DNA of 64,000 nt, from NCBI GenBank assembly GCA_015066705.1, contig SVNV01000004.1, positions 36,088-100,087 on the forward strand, given 5' to 3'. The notes under the pieces were generated by a model. It had not been told where the DNA came from. It saw only the letters and a program-made list of their open reading frames with translations, and did no database searches. Shown here in pieces: positions 1-8,976 of the stretch. The position numbers and the translations under genes were made by a program. The stretch is from Ruminococcus sp. (GTDB lineage: Bacteria; Bacillota; Clostridia; Oscillospirales; Ruminococcaceae). Position 1 is the first letter of the stretch. Each line of letters starts with the position of its first letter.

Positions 1-467
1 GAAGTAGATGCCACAAGACAGATACATTCAACGATAGACTTGATAATCCATGCCATACAATGACGCACCATATCAAGGTCACCTGTAAGTCTTGTCATCA
101 AATCACCTGTACGGTATTTGTTGTAGTAATCCATATCCTGATTCTGGATAGTTTTAAAAAGGTGATTTCTGATTTTATAAACCATTCCCTGAGTGGAGGT
201 CTCATAACACATATTACCTGAATACTGCAATACAGTTCTTAAAAATGTTGTTGCAACCATCAGAATCAAAAGCTCAATAAGATAACCCTTTCTTGTTTCA
301 AGGTTTACAAGAGCATTTTCTCCGGTAAGAAACGTGTCTACAAGTCTCTGGGAAAAAATAGGGGTTGTAAGGTACAGAGTCTGAACACATACAGTTATGC
401 AAAGTGCAAGTATGTAAATAACTCGGTAACCTTTTAAATTGTTCCAAATCCACTTCATCTGAAACAT
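1..467 (-). CDS. ABC transporter, membrane domain (N-terminal part, truncated by window edge)
   Basis: The reading frame begins at an ATG at 467, nine bases after a GGAGG, and runs off the left edge, so about 155 residues are visible. The protein starts MFQMKWIWNNLKGYRVIYIL and has hydrophobic segments at roughly residues 14-37 and 60-85. These are followed by YNKYRTGDLMTRLTGDLDMV, the coupling-helix region typical of type IV ABC exporters (YxxxxxGdlmsRlt). This indicates a fused membrane/ATPase exporter half-transporter. The nucleotide-binding domain lies outside the window, so substrate and partner cannot be judged. It resembles in type, but is separate from, the exporter pair at 56887-60548. 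Confidence 0.85.
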   Translation of the reverse strand, partial: MFQMKWIWNNLKGYRVIYILALCITVCVQTLYLTTPIFSQRLVDTFLTGENALVNLETRKGYLIELLILMVATTFLRTVLQYSGNMCYETSTQGMVYKIRNHLFKTIQNQDMDYYNKYRTGDLMTRLTGDLDMVRHCMAWIIKSIVECICLVAST

Positions 468-521
468 CTATACCTTCCTCCTTCGGAAAATATTAAACTA
501 AAACATTTTTACAGTTTACTA

Positions 522-551
522 ATTATACTACCAAATACCAATCTTTTTCAA
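522..551 (-). promoter_or_regulatory. Promoter for the truncated ABC gene
   Basis: Read on the minus strand: TTGAAA, 18-bp spacer, TATAAT. The start lies about 48 nt upstream of the ATG at 467. Confidence 0.6.
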
Positions 552-706
552 GGGGGTATTTTGATTTCAAACGTTTTATTTTTAAAAGTTTTCATACCTT
601 TAATATTTGTTTAATTATTCGCACAATATCTATAATTTATTGTTTTTAATAAAACAATATTAAACCATATCTTTGTGAATTTTCCGTTAAGTGTCCCCGC
701 TTACTC

Positions 707-735
707 TTGTAAAATATTAGCATATATGATATCCT
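707..735 (+). promoter_or_regulatory. Possible promoter for the GH2 gene
   Basis: TTGTAA, 17-bp spacer, TATCCT, ending about 47 nt upstream of the ATG at 783. Both boxes are weak matches to the sigma-A consensus. Confidence 0.35.
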
Positions 736-782
736 TTTTATAAGGTATAACAGAGTTTTGAAAACTTCAAAGGAGGGATATA

Positions 783-3503
783 ATGCTTGCTACAATCGAC
801 CTGAGCGGAGAATGGCTTCTCTACTTAGATGAAAATATGAAATTGAAACAGTCAGATGTTTGTTATAATGACAGAATTTTTCTGCCGTCAACAACATCAT
901 TTTCAAAAAAAGGCATGAAAAATCCCAACAGAGAAACAGGTTTTTTAACGGAAGAATACCGCTTTGAAGGTAATGCGTGGTACAAAAAAACCGTCAATCT
1001 CGAAGGCTTTGGCGAAAGCAAGGTTATGCTTTTTCTTGAAAGAACGAGAATTTCAACAGTTTACATAAACGGTAACGAGGCAGGTTGTCAGGAAAGCTTT
1101 GTCGCACCTCATATTTTTGATATTACCGATTTTCTCAAAGACGGCGAAAACATAATTGAAGTTTGTGTTTCAAATAAAGGCTATAAAATCAGCGGTGGAC
1201 ATATGAACTCACAGGATACCCAGTCAAACTGGAATGGTATCACAGGTGAGATTTCCCTGAGAGTTTATGGTGAAAGCTATATTTTAAACGCCTTTGTAGA
1301 AAGCGATATTCACAACAAAACTCTTAAAATCACTGCTGATGTCAAAGGGATTCCTGAGGGAATAGCTAAAATCAGTATGGTATCCGCTTTTGACGATGAA
1401 GAAATTTTTGAAGAACTTGAATTCCCTTATTCTGACGGAAAGCTTGTAGCTGAATATCCGGTTTCAAAGGCCGGACTCTGGAGCGAATTCAAGCCCAATA
1501 CCTATATTCTCTTTATCGACATAAACGGCGATGTTTACCAGACATATACTGGTCTCAGACAGTTCAAGGCTGATGGAGATAAGTTTACAATAAACGGTAA
1601 AAAAACCTTTCTCAGAGGAAAGCACGACGGAATGATTTTCCCGAAAACAGGCTTTGCACCTACTTCTGTTGAAGAATGGGTAAAGGTAATGTCAATTTCA
1701 CAAAGCTATGGAATCAACCACTACCGTTTTCATACCTGCTGTCCTCCGGAGGCTGCATTTATTGCCGCTGATATGCTGGGAATCTATATGGAGCCTGAGC
1801 TTCCATTCTGGGGGACAATCACTACTGTCGGTGACGAAAACCACAATCAGGAAAAACAGGATTTCCTTTTTAACGAAGGTTTTATGATTCTTGAAAATTT
1901 CGGAAATCACCCGTCATTCTGTATGATGTCGATGGGAAATGAGCTGTGGGGCGACAGACAATGCTTAAATAAAATTATCGGCAAATACAAAGCTATCGAC
2001 AACCGTCACCTCTATACACAAGGCTCAAACAACTCTCAGTGGTATCCCACTGTTTTGGAAAATGACGACTTTTTTGTGGGAGTAAGGCTTTCAAAAGACC
2101 GACTTATACGTGGTTCATATGCTATGTGTGACGCACCTCTCGGACATATCCAGACAGAAAAGCCTTCAACACGTCACAGCTACGACGATATAATAAACTT
2201 GAAGAAAAAACCTTCCGAAACAGAAATTCCAACCGAAGAAAGCATACAGATTCAGTATCAGACAACTGTGAAAACAGTCAAGGCTCAGGAAAGCTCTTCA
2301 GACTTCATACCGAAGGTGCCGATTGTCACACACGAAATCGGACAATATGAAACCTTCCCTGACTTTAACGAAATAGAAAAATACACAGGTGCCCTCAAGG
2401 CAAGAAACTTTGAAATTTTCAGAGAGCGTCTTGAAGAAAAAGGAATGCTTCACCTCGCTGATAAATTTTTCAGAGCAAGTGGAAAGCTTGCTGCAGCCTG
2501 TTACAAAGAAGAGCTTGAAACAGCTTTTCGTTCCAAAACTCTTGCGGGCTTCCAGATTCTTGATATTCAGGATTTCACAGGTCAGGGTACTGCTCTTGTG
2601 GGAATTTTAAACGCCCTTATGGAAAACAAGGGCAACATCACCCGTGAAGATTGGTGTAATTTCTGTGGGGAAATAGTCATTCTTGCCAAGTTTGACAGCT
2701 ATATTTACCAGTCAGACGACGAATTTAATGCCGAAATCGAAATTGTAGATTATTCAGACTGTTCACTTAAAGGTAAGGTTGTAACAGCTACACTTTCAGG
2801 TGATGAAATCGGTGAAACAACCCGAAAATACGCTATTTCTGAAGATTTCGATAATTATTTCAGCGTTGGAAATTTCTCTGTAAATCTCAACAACTTTACA
2901 GTGCCGACTAAGGCGGAATTTACAATTTCAATAGAAAATACACCTATTTCCAACACCTACACCCTCTGGCTTTATCCAAAAACCGAAAATATTGACATCG
3001 CTGGTTGTTACATTTTTGATTGTCTGAATGATGAAGCAAAAGAGCTTCTCAAAAATGGGAAAACCGTTCTCATTACCCCGGAGCTTGAAAAGCTGACAGA
3101 TTCTGTCGAGGGATTTTACTGCACAGATTTCTGGTGTTATCCGATGTTCAGGCACATTTCAGAAATGCAAGGTAAGCCACTTCCGGTAGGCACAATGGGA
3201 CTTCTTATTGATGACAGCCACCCTGCTCTTTCACAGTTTCCGACAGAATACTATTCTACGCCTCAGTGGTGGGAAATAGTATCAAATTCACGTTCGGAAA
3301 TTCTTGACGAAAACTTTTCTGACAAGCGGATTATCATTCGGACTATCGATAATTTTGAGCGAAACCACGTCTTAGGACTTCTTTACGAATACGACTATAT
3401 GAATGGCAAGGTAGTTGTTCTTAACGCCGATTTACAGAAGCTTTCTCTTTCGCCTGAAGGCAGACAGTTTATCAAATCGGTAATTGAATACTGCAAAAAA
3501 TAG
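783..3503 (+). CDS. Glycoside hydrolase family 2 protein
   Basis: A 906-residue protein without a signal peptide, so probably cytoplasmic. It has an N-terminal jelly-roll sugar-binding domain (about 1-170), an immunoglobulin-like domain (about 170-265) and a TIM barrel from about 270. The barrel carries the GH2 acid/base motif MGNELWG (Glu387) and a likely nucleophile in VTHEIGQYE (Glu518). The spacing between them is larger than in LacZ because of an inserted Glu/Lys-rich stretch around 450-505. The tail after about 640 is a beta-sandwich extension. The family includes beta-galactosidases, beta-glucuronidases, beta-mannosidases and pectin-acting enzymes, and I cannot choose among them. AAAGGAGGGATATA precedes the ATG. 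It is monocistronic and ends at a strong terminator. Confidence 0.85.
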   Translation: MLATIDLSGEWLLYLDENMKLKQSDVCYNDRIFLPSTTSFSKKGMKNPNRETGFLTEEYRFEGNAWYKKTVNLEGFGESKVMLFLERTRISTVYINGNEAGCQESFVAPHIFDITDFLKDGENIIEVCVSNKGYKISGGHMNSQDTQSNWNGITGEISLRVYGESYILNAFVESDIHNKTLKITADVKGIPEGIAKISMVSAFDDEEIFEELEFPYSDGKLVAEYPVSKAGLWSEFKPNTYILFIDINGDVYQTYTGLRQFKADGDKFTINGKKTFLRGKHDGMIFPKTGFAPTSVEEWVKVMSISQSYGINHYRFHTCCPPEAAFIAADMLGIYMEPELPFWGTITTVGDENHNQEKQDFLFNEGFMILENFGNHPSFCMMSMGNELWGDRQCLNKIIGKYKAIDNRHLYTQGSNNSQWYPTVLENDDFFVGVRLSKDRLIRGSYAMCDAPLGHIQTEKPSTRHSYDDIINLKKKPSETEIPTEESIQIQYQTTVKTVKAQESSSDFIPKVPIVTHEIGQYETFPDFNEIEKYTGALKARNFEIFRERLEEKGMLHLADKFFRASGKLAAACYKEELETAFRSKTLAGFQILDIQDFTGQGTALVGILNALMENKGNITREDWCNFCGEIVILAKFDSYIYQSDDEFNAEIEIVDYSDCSLKGKVVTATLSGDEIGETTRKYAISEDFDNYFSVGNFSVNLNNFTVPTKAEFTISIENTPISNTYTLWLYPKTENIDIAGCYIFDCLNDEAKELLKNGKTVLITPELEKLTDSVEGFYCTDFWCYPMFRHISEMQGKPLPVGTMGLLIDDSHPALSQFPTEYYSTPQWWEIVSNSRSEILDENFSDKRIIIRTIDNFERNHVLGLLYEYDYMNGKVVVLNADLQKLSLSPEGRQFIKSVIEYCKK

Positions 3504-3510
3504 CAAACAA

Positions 3511-3549
3511 AAAACTCTTTCGGACAAAACCGAAAGAGTTTTATTTTTA
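3511..3549. terminator. Bidirectional terminator between converging genes
   Basis: A 13-bp stem AAAACTCTTTCGG / CCGAAAGAGTTTT with a 6-nt loop and T runs on both strands. It serves the GH2 gene and the converging transglutaminase gene. Confidence 0.85.
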
Positions 3550-5037
3550 TTCGTAATTCAGAACAATCAGAATGATATTCATATTCTCGTTGAAAACTTT
3601 TCCAAAGCGTGTAGGATTAAAGACTTCGCTTCCCGAATTTTCTTTTGCCCTTGCAAGAATATTGAAAATTTCTTTAATACCATTTTCAGTTGCAGTTTCA
3701 AAAACACGTGTTTTAAACTGAGCAAATTTTTCAGCGTCAGAAAGCTTTATTCTCACATATCTCTGCTCATTTTTAACAGCTTCGCACACAATTTTTTCAA
3801 ATTCGGTAACAGCCGCCTGAACATCATCAAACTTCAGTCCGTATCTTGTAAAATAATCATTTTCAGAATTATCTGCCACAGGATATGTGAAGTAAACAAT
3901 AGGTGTGATTTCGTGGTCGATTGAAATAACCTCGTCGCTTACTGCGAAGTAGTCATATTTAATAAAATCTTCACCAAGAGTTGTAATAGGGTCATTCCAA
4001 GTCAAATCGAAATGATACCATACATCATCAAGCTTAACAAGATTCCACATATGAGGTTCAACAACGCCCTCTGAATTTCTTGTATTTCCCGTTATCGGAA
4101 CACATTCAATTCCATATTCTGAACAAAGAAGAATAAGTGCCTTTGCGTATCCCTCACAAACAGCTCTGCCGTCAACAAGACAGCCGTATGCAGAAAGCAT
4201 ATTTTCAGCATTTGCGTCATACTTACAGCGTCTGATTATTTCGTCGTGGAAATATTTCACAGCGTCATAATCGTTATCAGCAGTACAGCCGGCAATCATC
4301 TCATCAATTACTGTTTCAAGCTTTTCAAGCTCGTCAGCATATTGCTTAGCCGTTTTTGTAAAGGTCAGAACAAGCTTTGTGACATTTCCACGATTATCAA
4401 CAGAAATCGTATATTCCGGTGAAACATAGTTATCTGTCAGATTTGTAAGTGAAATTATCATCAGAGCATTTTCAACCTGTTGCTGAGTAGCTTCACCATA
4501 CGCAAAAGTGATTGTTTCTTTGAAATTATTTATTTCCTTATTGATTTTTTCAAGAACAGCTCTGTCCTTCTGAGGAATCTGAGAAATAATAAGCTGTGCA
4601 TTTACCGAATCAATAATATCAGGATTAAGTTCTACCTCCGGTGAATCTGTTTTTGAAGTCGAAGTTTTCTTTGGTGATGAAGAGGTAGTAGTTTTACTGT
4701 TTGTTTCTGAAGAAGTAGTTGAAGGTTTCTTTGTAGAAGTCTTTGAAGAAGAGGTAGTCTTGTTTGTTTTTGAAGAAGAAGTTGTAGAAGTATTTTTTGA
4801 TGTACTTGTCTTATCAGAAGTACTACTCTGTGACTCAACTGTTGTAACATCAGGCAAAGTATCATCAATGACGGTTTCTGTCTTTGAAGCAATAAAGCTA
4901 TTGTTAGTATTCTGGCTGTTGACAGTATTCAAAGTACCTGTCTTATTACTGTCGTCGCTATTCTGACAAGCAGAAAGCACCATACAAGCCAGCAACAAAA
5001 CAATTATGCCTGCATTCTTTTTATTCTTCGCAAACAT
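3547..5037 (-). CDS. Transglutaminase-like domain lipoprotein
   Basis: 496 residues. The N terminus is a lipoprotein signal peptide ending in the lipobox LSAC (Cys24). Next is a long Ser/Thr/Lys-rich linker (about 50-130) suited to crossing the cell wall, then a transglutaminase-core (cysteine-protease fold) domain. Its catalytic triad is visible: Cys294 in AVCEGYAKA, His329 in EPHMWNLV and Asp344 in YHFDLTWNDP. Bacterial members act as peptidases or crosslinkers on surface proteins or the wall, and the substrate here is unknown. The gene follows the CBS-domain gene by 24 bp and is probably cotranscribed. A similar lipoprotein is encoded at 54213-55142. Confidence 0.85.
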   Translation of the reverse strand: MFAKNKKNAGIIVLLLACMVLSACQNSDDSNKTGTLNTVNSQNTNNSFIASKTETVIDDTLPDVTTVESQSSTSDKTSTSKNTSTTSSSKTNKTTSSSKTSTKKPSTTSSETNSKTTTSSSPKKTSTSKTDSPEVELNPDIIDSVNAQLIISQIPQKDRAVLEKINKEINNFKETITFAYGEATQQQVENALMIISLTNLTDNYVSPEYTISVDNRGNVTKLVLTFTKTAKQYADELEKLETVIDEMIAGCTADNDYDAVKYFHDEIIRRCKYDANAENMLSAYGCLVDGRAVCEGYAKALILLCSEYGIECVPITGNTRNSEGVVEPHMWNLVKLDDVWYHFDLTWNDPITTLGEDFIKYDYFAVSDEVISIDHEITPIVYFTYPVADNSENDYFTRYGLKFDDVQAAVTEFEKIVCEAVKNEQRYVRIKLSDAEKFAQFKTRVFETATENGIKEIFNILARAKENSGSEVFNPTRFGKVFNENMNIILIVLNYE

Positions 5038-5061
5038 AGCCTTCCCTTTCCTTTCGTTAAG

Positions 5062-6420
5062 TTAAATCTCTTCCCCGTTCTCAGTTTTGAGCCTTAACGC
5101 TCTTAATCTCTCTATCTTTTTATCATCGGTACTTATTACCGAAAATTCAATACCTTTGTAAAAAACCGACGGTCTTTCATCTTCCTCGGGGTATCGGCCA
5201 AGAAGGTCGATAACAAATGCCCCTATGGTATCATAATCATTTTCCCCGTCGTAGGTGATATTTATTCTTTCCATTACCTCTTCAAAGCCGGCAGTTCCCA
5301 GCAGGTCAAAGGTATTAGGGGTAATCTCGTCGATTTCCTCTTCCTCGTCGTCGTATTCGTCCTGAATATTTCCCACGATAGATTCAATCAAATCCTCCAT
5401 AGTAACTATTCCTGCAGTTCCACCGTACTCATCTACAACAACAGCAATCTGGTTTTTGGTCTTTGTAAACTCGTCAAACAATTCCCCGCAGGAATTCGTC
5501 TGTGGAACATACATTATATCACGCATAATATCACGGATAGTTTTTTCTTCGTCCTGGTCTTTAAACCAGATTTTAAGTAAATCCTTTGCAAAAACAACAC
5601 CCACAATGCTGTCTACCGTATCCTCGTAAACAGGTATTCTCGAATACCCTTCCTCGGTGACAATCTTAACAGCATCAGAAATTTCTGCATTGATATCTAT
5701 TGCAAAAAGTGAAGTTCTGTGAGTCATAACGTCCCTTACCTCAAGCTCGTTGAATTCAAAAACGTTATTTATCATTTCCTTCTGGCTTTCTTCGATAATT
5801 CCCGTTTCGTTTACAGCGTCAACCATCATCAGAATTTCTTCTTCAGTTACAGCTTCCTTTTCAGAAACATTCTTAACGCCGAAAATTTTAAGAATAACAG
5901 CAACAAAAAACGTTACTATTCTTTCAAAAGGAACAAACACTCCCAGCAGAATTCCATAAATGGTAGTGATGTTATAGGCAAAATCCTCTGCTCTTTCGTC
6001 CTTTTCAGAAACTATCTTTTTAGGAATAATTATCCCAAAAACCGATATTACAAAAGCTATACACAAGCTCAGAATAAAAATGCTCAGGATACTGACAAAA
6101 AGAAAAGCCGTTTCCTTTTCATTTACAGAAAACTTTTCTAAAAGCAGTTTATTGAGAGATGAAAAGAATCCCAACATAATAACTGCCGAAAAAGCAACCA
6201 TCAAAAAGCTTCTTGCAACAGAAGAAACCGTCATAAGTCTTGTAGGCTTTGAAATAAGCTTCAAAAGTTTTTTTGCTTTTTTATCGTTCTCAGCATTTTT
6301 CTTTACTTTACTGTCATTTACCTCAACAACAGCCGTTTCGCAGGCTGTAAGAAAGGTAGTAACCAAAAGGCAGACCACACCGCCTGCCAATCCGAGGCAC
6401 ATTCGACTACCGTCGTCCAT
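5062..6420 (-). CDS. CNNM/CorC-HlyC family membrane protein with CBS pair
   Basis: 452 residues in the order expected for the bacterial hemolysin C/CorC-like (CNNM) family. A DUF21 transmembrane domain (about 1-190, three to four helices) includes the conserved TxFLTACETAVVEVN region. Two CBS domains follow (about 215-340, with VRDVMTHRTSL and GIVTMEDLIESIVGNIQDEY), then an acidic linker and the C-terminal CorC_HlyC domain (about 360-440). Family members are linked to Mg2+ or Co2+ handling, and 'hemolysin' is a historical label. AAAGGAG lies about 12 nt from the ATG, a little far. A TTGACA-17-TATCAT promoter lies upstream and the transglutaminase gene downstream. Confidence 0.88.
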   Translation of the reverse strand: MDDGSRMCLGLAGGVVCLLVTTFLTACETAVVEVNDSKVKKNAENDKKAKKLLKLISKPTRLMTVSSVARSFLMVAFSAVIMLGFFSSLNKLLLEKFSVNEKETAFLFVSILSIFILSLCIAFVISVFGIIIPKKIVSEKDERAEDFAYNITTIYGILLGVFVPFERIVTFFVAVILKIFGVKNVSEKEAVTEEEILMMVDAVNETGIIEESQKEMINNVFEFNELEVRDVMTHRTSLFAIDINAEISDAVKIVTEEGYSRIPVYEDTVDSIVGVVFAKDLLKIWFKDQDEEKTIRDIMRDIMYVPQTNSCGELFDEFTKTKNQIAVVVDEYGGTAGIVTMEDLIESIVGNIQDEYDDEEEEIDEITPNTFDLLGTAGFEEVMERINITYDGENDYDTIGAFVIDLLGRYPEEDERPSVFYKGIEFSVISTDDKKIERLRALRLKTENGEEI

Positions 6421-6477
6421 TAAAGAATACAGCTCCTTTTTAACATTAAAATCAAAAATTTATCATTCTATAAAAAT

Positions 6478-6506
6478 ATGATACTATCATTACATCAAAA
6501 TGTCAA
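6478..6506 (-). promoter_or_regulatory. Promoter for the CBS-domain gene
   Basis: Minus strand: TTGACA, 17-bp spacer, TATCAT, about 50 nt upstream of the start codon at 6420. Confidence 0.7.
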
Positions 6507-6560
6507 TATAAAAAGCAGTGATTTTTGATTACAATTTGTTTACAAAACCCGTCACAGACG

Positions 6561-6602
6561 TAAAAAACGCACTTTTCAGTTGTCCTTTCCAAAAGTGCGT
6601 TT
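6561..6602 (-). terminator. Terminator of the dus-rsmI-rimI-tsaD-esterase operon
   Basis: Stem AAACGCACTTTT / AAAAGTGCGTTT with a 14-nt loop. On the minus strand it is followed by TTTTTT, just after the esterase stop codon. Confidence 0.85.
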
Positions 6603-6616
6603 AATATTTTTATATT

Positions 6617-7528
6617 TTACTTATCACAAATCTCTTTAATCCAGCCTGTCACGCCATAAGGAAGCTTTTCGTCAGCAGGTGTCCCGTCATCAAAAATAAG
6701 ATTATTCTGAATCCAGTTAATCATGCAGTGCTGACCCATTTCAAAGCCGTAGAATACCGACGAAATTCCCCCATCACCGTTGTAAACCCATTCAGGGAAA
6801 AAGCACAGACAGTTTTCAGCCTTTTGGAGCATTCCCATATACGGCTCAATGCAGTTCTCAAAGGTTGCCATTTCATCGTGTCTGCCGTGTGCAATCATAA
6901 TCTGTGTTTTGCTTTTTGAAATCCTGTCAAAAGCCTCATCAGACGGGAAATATCCCGATGAAATCACTATTGCACCGTCAAAAAATTCCTGATTTTCTTC
7001 AAGTAGCTGCCAAGTAAAACGCCCGCCTGATGAAGCCCCCATTATGAATTTCTTGCCGATATTATCACTATATTCCTCGCAGATTTTATCGTAGATTTTC
7101 TTGATGATTGCGGTATATTCCCAGTCCCATGTGCCGAGAATTTGTCCGTTTTCAAGGCGTGTTTCGTTTGCAAGAGGCACTACTACAAAAGCACCTCCCA
7201 TTTCCTGCTGATATTTTGGAGTAGCATACTGCTCAGCGCCACAGCACATAATACAGCCCTCACCCATAAGCGAGTTGCTTGCCCCGTGAAACCACATTGT
7301 AAGAGGATATTTCCCCTCAGGGTCAGCCCCGTGTTTTACAGGACTATACACATAGTATTTTATTGTTTTTTCTCCGTCTGAAAATGAAAATTCATCAAAA
7401 AGGTGAAAATTCGCCTTGCTTTTGTAGGTTGTCTGATAGCTGATAAATTCCCCGTCTTTCATAAATTTAGCCCAGTCGGGAATAACGGTTTTGTCCTGCT
7501 CGGTTTTCTTAAAATCAGGTAAAGCCAT
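6617..7528 (-). CDS. Alpha/beta-hydrolase (esterase/PHB-depolymerase-like)
   Basis: About 303 residues. An alpha/beta-hydrolase nucleophile elbow is visible in FIMGASSGGRFTWQ (GxSxG type). An oxyanion-side motif lies in LTMWFHGASNS, and a late His in MGQHCMINW could complete the triad, with an acid near GRHDEM. No signal peptide is seen, so the enzyme is probably intracellular. The family covers feruloyl/acetyl esterases and esterase-D/PHB-depolymerase-like proteins, and the substrate cannot be read from sequence. I use the ATG at 7528, nine bases after GGAGG and two bases beyond the tsaD stop. An in-frame start at 7558 would lie inside tsaD. It is last in the operon and probably a passenger. 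Confidence 0.75.
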   Translation of the reverse strand: MALPDFKKTEQDKTVIPDWAKFMKDGEFISYQTTYKSKANFHLFDEFSFSDGEKTIKYYVYSPVKHGADPEGKYPLTMWFHGASNSLMGEGCIMCCGAEQYATPKYQQEMGGAFVVVPLANETRLENGQILGTWDWEYTAIIKKIYDKICEEYSDNIGKKFIMGASSGGRFTWQLLEENQEFFDGAIVISSGYFPSDEAFDRISKSKTQIMIAHGRHDEMATFENCIEPYMGMLQKAENCLCFFPEWVYNGDGGISSVFYGFEMGQHCMINWIQNNLIFDDGTPADEKLPYGVTGWIKEICDK

Positions 7529-7529
7529 T

Positions 7530-8540
7530 TTACAAATCCTCCAATGAAAGTGTCGCAATTCCGTTTAAACTCTCGTCAGCACGTCTGCCTGCAAGGTAGT
7601 CAAAATACCCCTGACAGGCAATCATGGCACCGTTATCTCCACAATAACAAAGCTCAGGCACATAAAGCTCACAGCCCATTTTTTCGCAGGCTTTTCTTAT
7701 GCTTTCACGCACCCCCGAATTAGCAGAAACTCCCCCTGCCACAGCGATTTTTTTGTATCCCTTTTCCTTCGCAACTCCCATAAGCTTTTCTGTTAAAATC
7801 TCGCACACTGTTTTCTGAAAGCTTGCTGCAACGTCGTTTACATTAAGGGCAATCCCCTTTTGTTCGTTGTTGTGAACAAGGTTTATAACTGCCGTTTTAA
7901 GTCCCGAAAAGCTGAAGTCGTATTCCCCGCCTGTAACCTTAGGATGTGGGAATGAAAAAGCGTCAGGGTTTCCTGTTTTTGCAGCGTTATCTATGTGCTT
8001 TCCACCGGGATAAGGAAATCCCAGCACTCTCGCACACTTGTCAAAGCATTCCCCGACAGCGTCATCTCTTGTTCTTCCCACAACTCGGTATGTTGTATAA
8101 TCAAGCACCTCAACAATGTGACTGTGCCCACCTGATACCACAAGGCAAAGATAAGGTGGTTTGAGTTCAGGATGTGAAATATAGTTTGTAGCTATGTGAC
8201 CTGCAATGTGATGAACAGGCACAAGTGGTTTATTGTGTGCCATAGCAAGCCCCTTTGCAAAGCTCACTCCCACAAGCAAAGCCCCGATAAGTCCCGGTGC
8301 ATAGGTAACAGCAACAGCGTCAATGTCCTCCATTGTAACCCCCGCCTGCAAAAGTGCTTCTTCCGTTACCGTCTGAATATTTTCACAATGACGGCGTGAG
8401 GCAATTTCAGGCACAACCCCACCATAAAGCTTGTGCTCGTCAATCTGACTTGCAACTATATTTGAAAGAACTTTAACTCCGTCCTCAACTACTGAAACAG
8501 CAGTTTCATCGCAAGAGCTTTCGATACCTAAAATCTTCAT
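7530..8540 (-). CDS. tsaD: tRNA N6-adenosine threonylcarbamoyltransferase TsaD
   Basis: 336 residues, full length for the family. It begins MKILGIESSCDETAVSVVEDG, and the metal-binding HHIAGH motif sits near residue 111, followed by SGGHSHI and the SGLKTA region. TsaD transfers the threonylcarbamoyl group from TC-AMP to A37 of ANN-decoding tRNAs, working with TsaB and TsaE. Both partners are in this window at 33414-34521. It lies 4 bp downstream of rimI, a common tsaD neighbour. Confidence 0.98.
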   Translation of the reverse strand: MKILGIESSCDETAVSVVEDGVKVLSNIVASQIDEHKLYGGVVPEIASRRHCENIQTVTEEALLQAGVTMEDIDAVAVTYAPGLIGALLVGVSFAKGLAMAHNKPLVPVHHIAGHIATNYISHPELKPPYLCLVVSGGHSHIVEVLDYTTYRVVGRTRDDAVGECFDKCARVLGFPYPGGKHIDNAAKTGNPDAFSFPHPKVTGGEYDFSFSGLKTAVINLVHNNEQKGIALNVNDVAASFQKTVCEILTEKLMGVAKEKGYKKIAVAGGVSANSGVRESIRKACEKMGCELYVPELCYCGDNGAMIACQGYFDYLAGRRADESLNGIATLSLEDL

Positions 8541-8544
8541 AAAA

Positions 8545-8976
8545 TCAGTCCTTTAATTTGAATTTCGTCATTAAAATCGCATTTTCCACTGGCTTTTCGT
8601 AAAAGTTTTTTCTTAGTCCTATTTTTTCATAGCCCATTTTTTCATAAAGGGATATGGCAGGAAAATTGCTTTCCCTCACCTCAAGTGTGATAAAAACAAA
8701 TTCTCTTTTTTCAAGCTCTAAAAGTAAAGCCTGCCCTAAACCCCGCCCTCTGAATTTTTCCGAAACAGCGATGTTGTTTATATAAATTTCGCCACATACG
8801 TCACGGACATTCAAAAAGCCTGCTACAACTCCGTCACACTTCGCCACAAGAGTAACCCCGTAAGGATTTGTAAGCTCATCATAAAAAGCCTGCTCACTCC
8901 ACGGCTGTGAAAAACACGCATTTTCAATTTCCCAGACGCTATGAACGTCATCTTTCACCATATTTTCAATAACCAT
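8545..8976 (-). CDS. rimI: Ribosomal protein alanine N-acetyltransferase RimI (GNAT family)
   Basis: 143 residues forming one GNAT domain. The acetyl-CoA pyrophosphate loop is visible as KFRGRGLGQALL (about 74-85), followed by LEVRESNFPAISLYEKMGY, the classical RimI signature. RimI acetylates the N terminus of ribosomal protein bS18 in E. coli. Firmicute RimI proteins may have other targets. It starts directly against the rsmI stop and sits just before tsaD, as in many Firmicutes. Confidence 0.93.
   Translation of the reverse strand: MVIENMVKDDVHSVWEIENACFSQPWSEQAFYDELTNPYGVTLVAKCDGVVAGFLNVRDVCGEIYINNIAVSEKFRGRGLGQALLLELEKREFVFITLEVRESNFPAISLYEKMGYEKIGLRKNFYEKPVENAILMTKFKLKD

Larger units (their letters stand above)
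468..782. other. Divergent intergenic region with promoters
   Basis: 315 bases between the divergent ABC and glycosidase genes. It holds a minus-strand promoter at 522-551, a weaker plus-strand promoter at 707-735, and an AT-rich hairpin at 639-658 (ATTGTTTT, loop TAAT, AAAACAAT) that could be an operator. I see no open reading frame with a ribosome binding site. Confidence 0.6.
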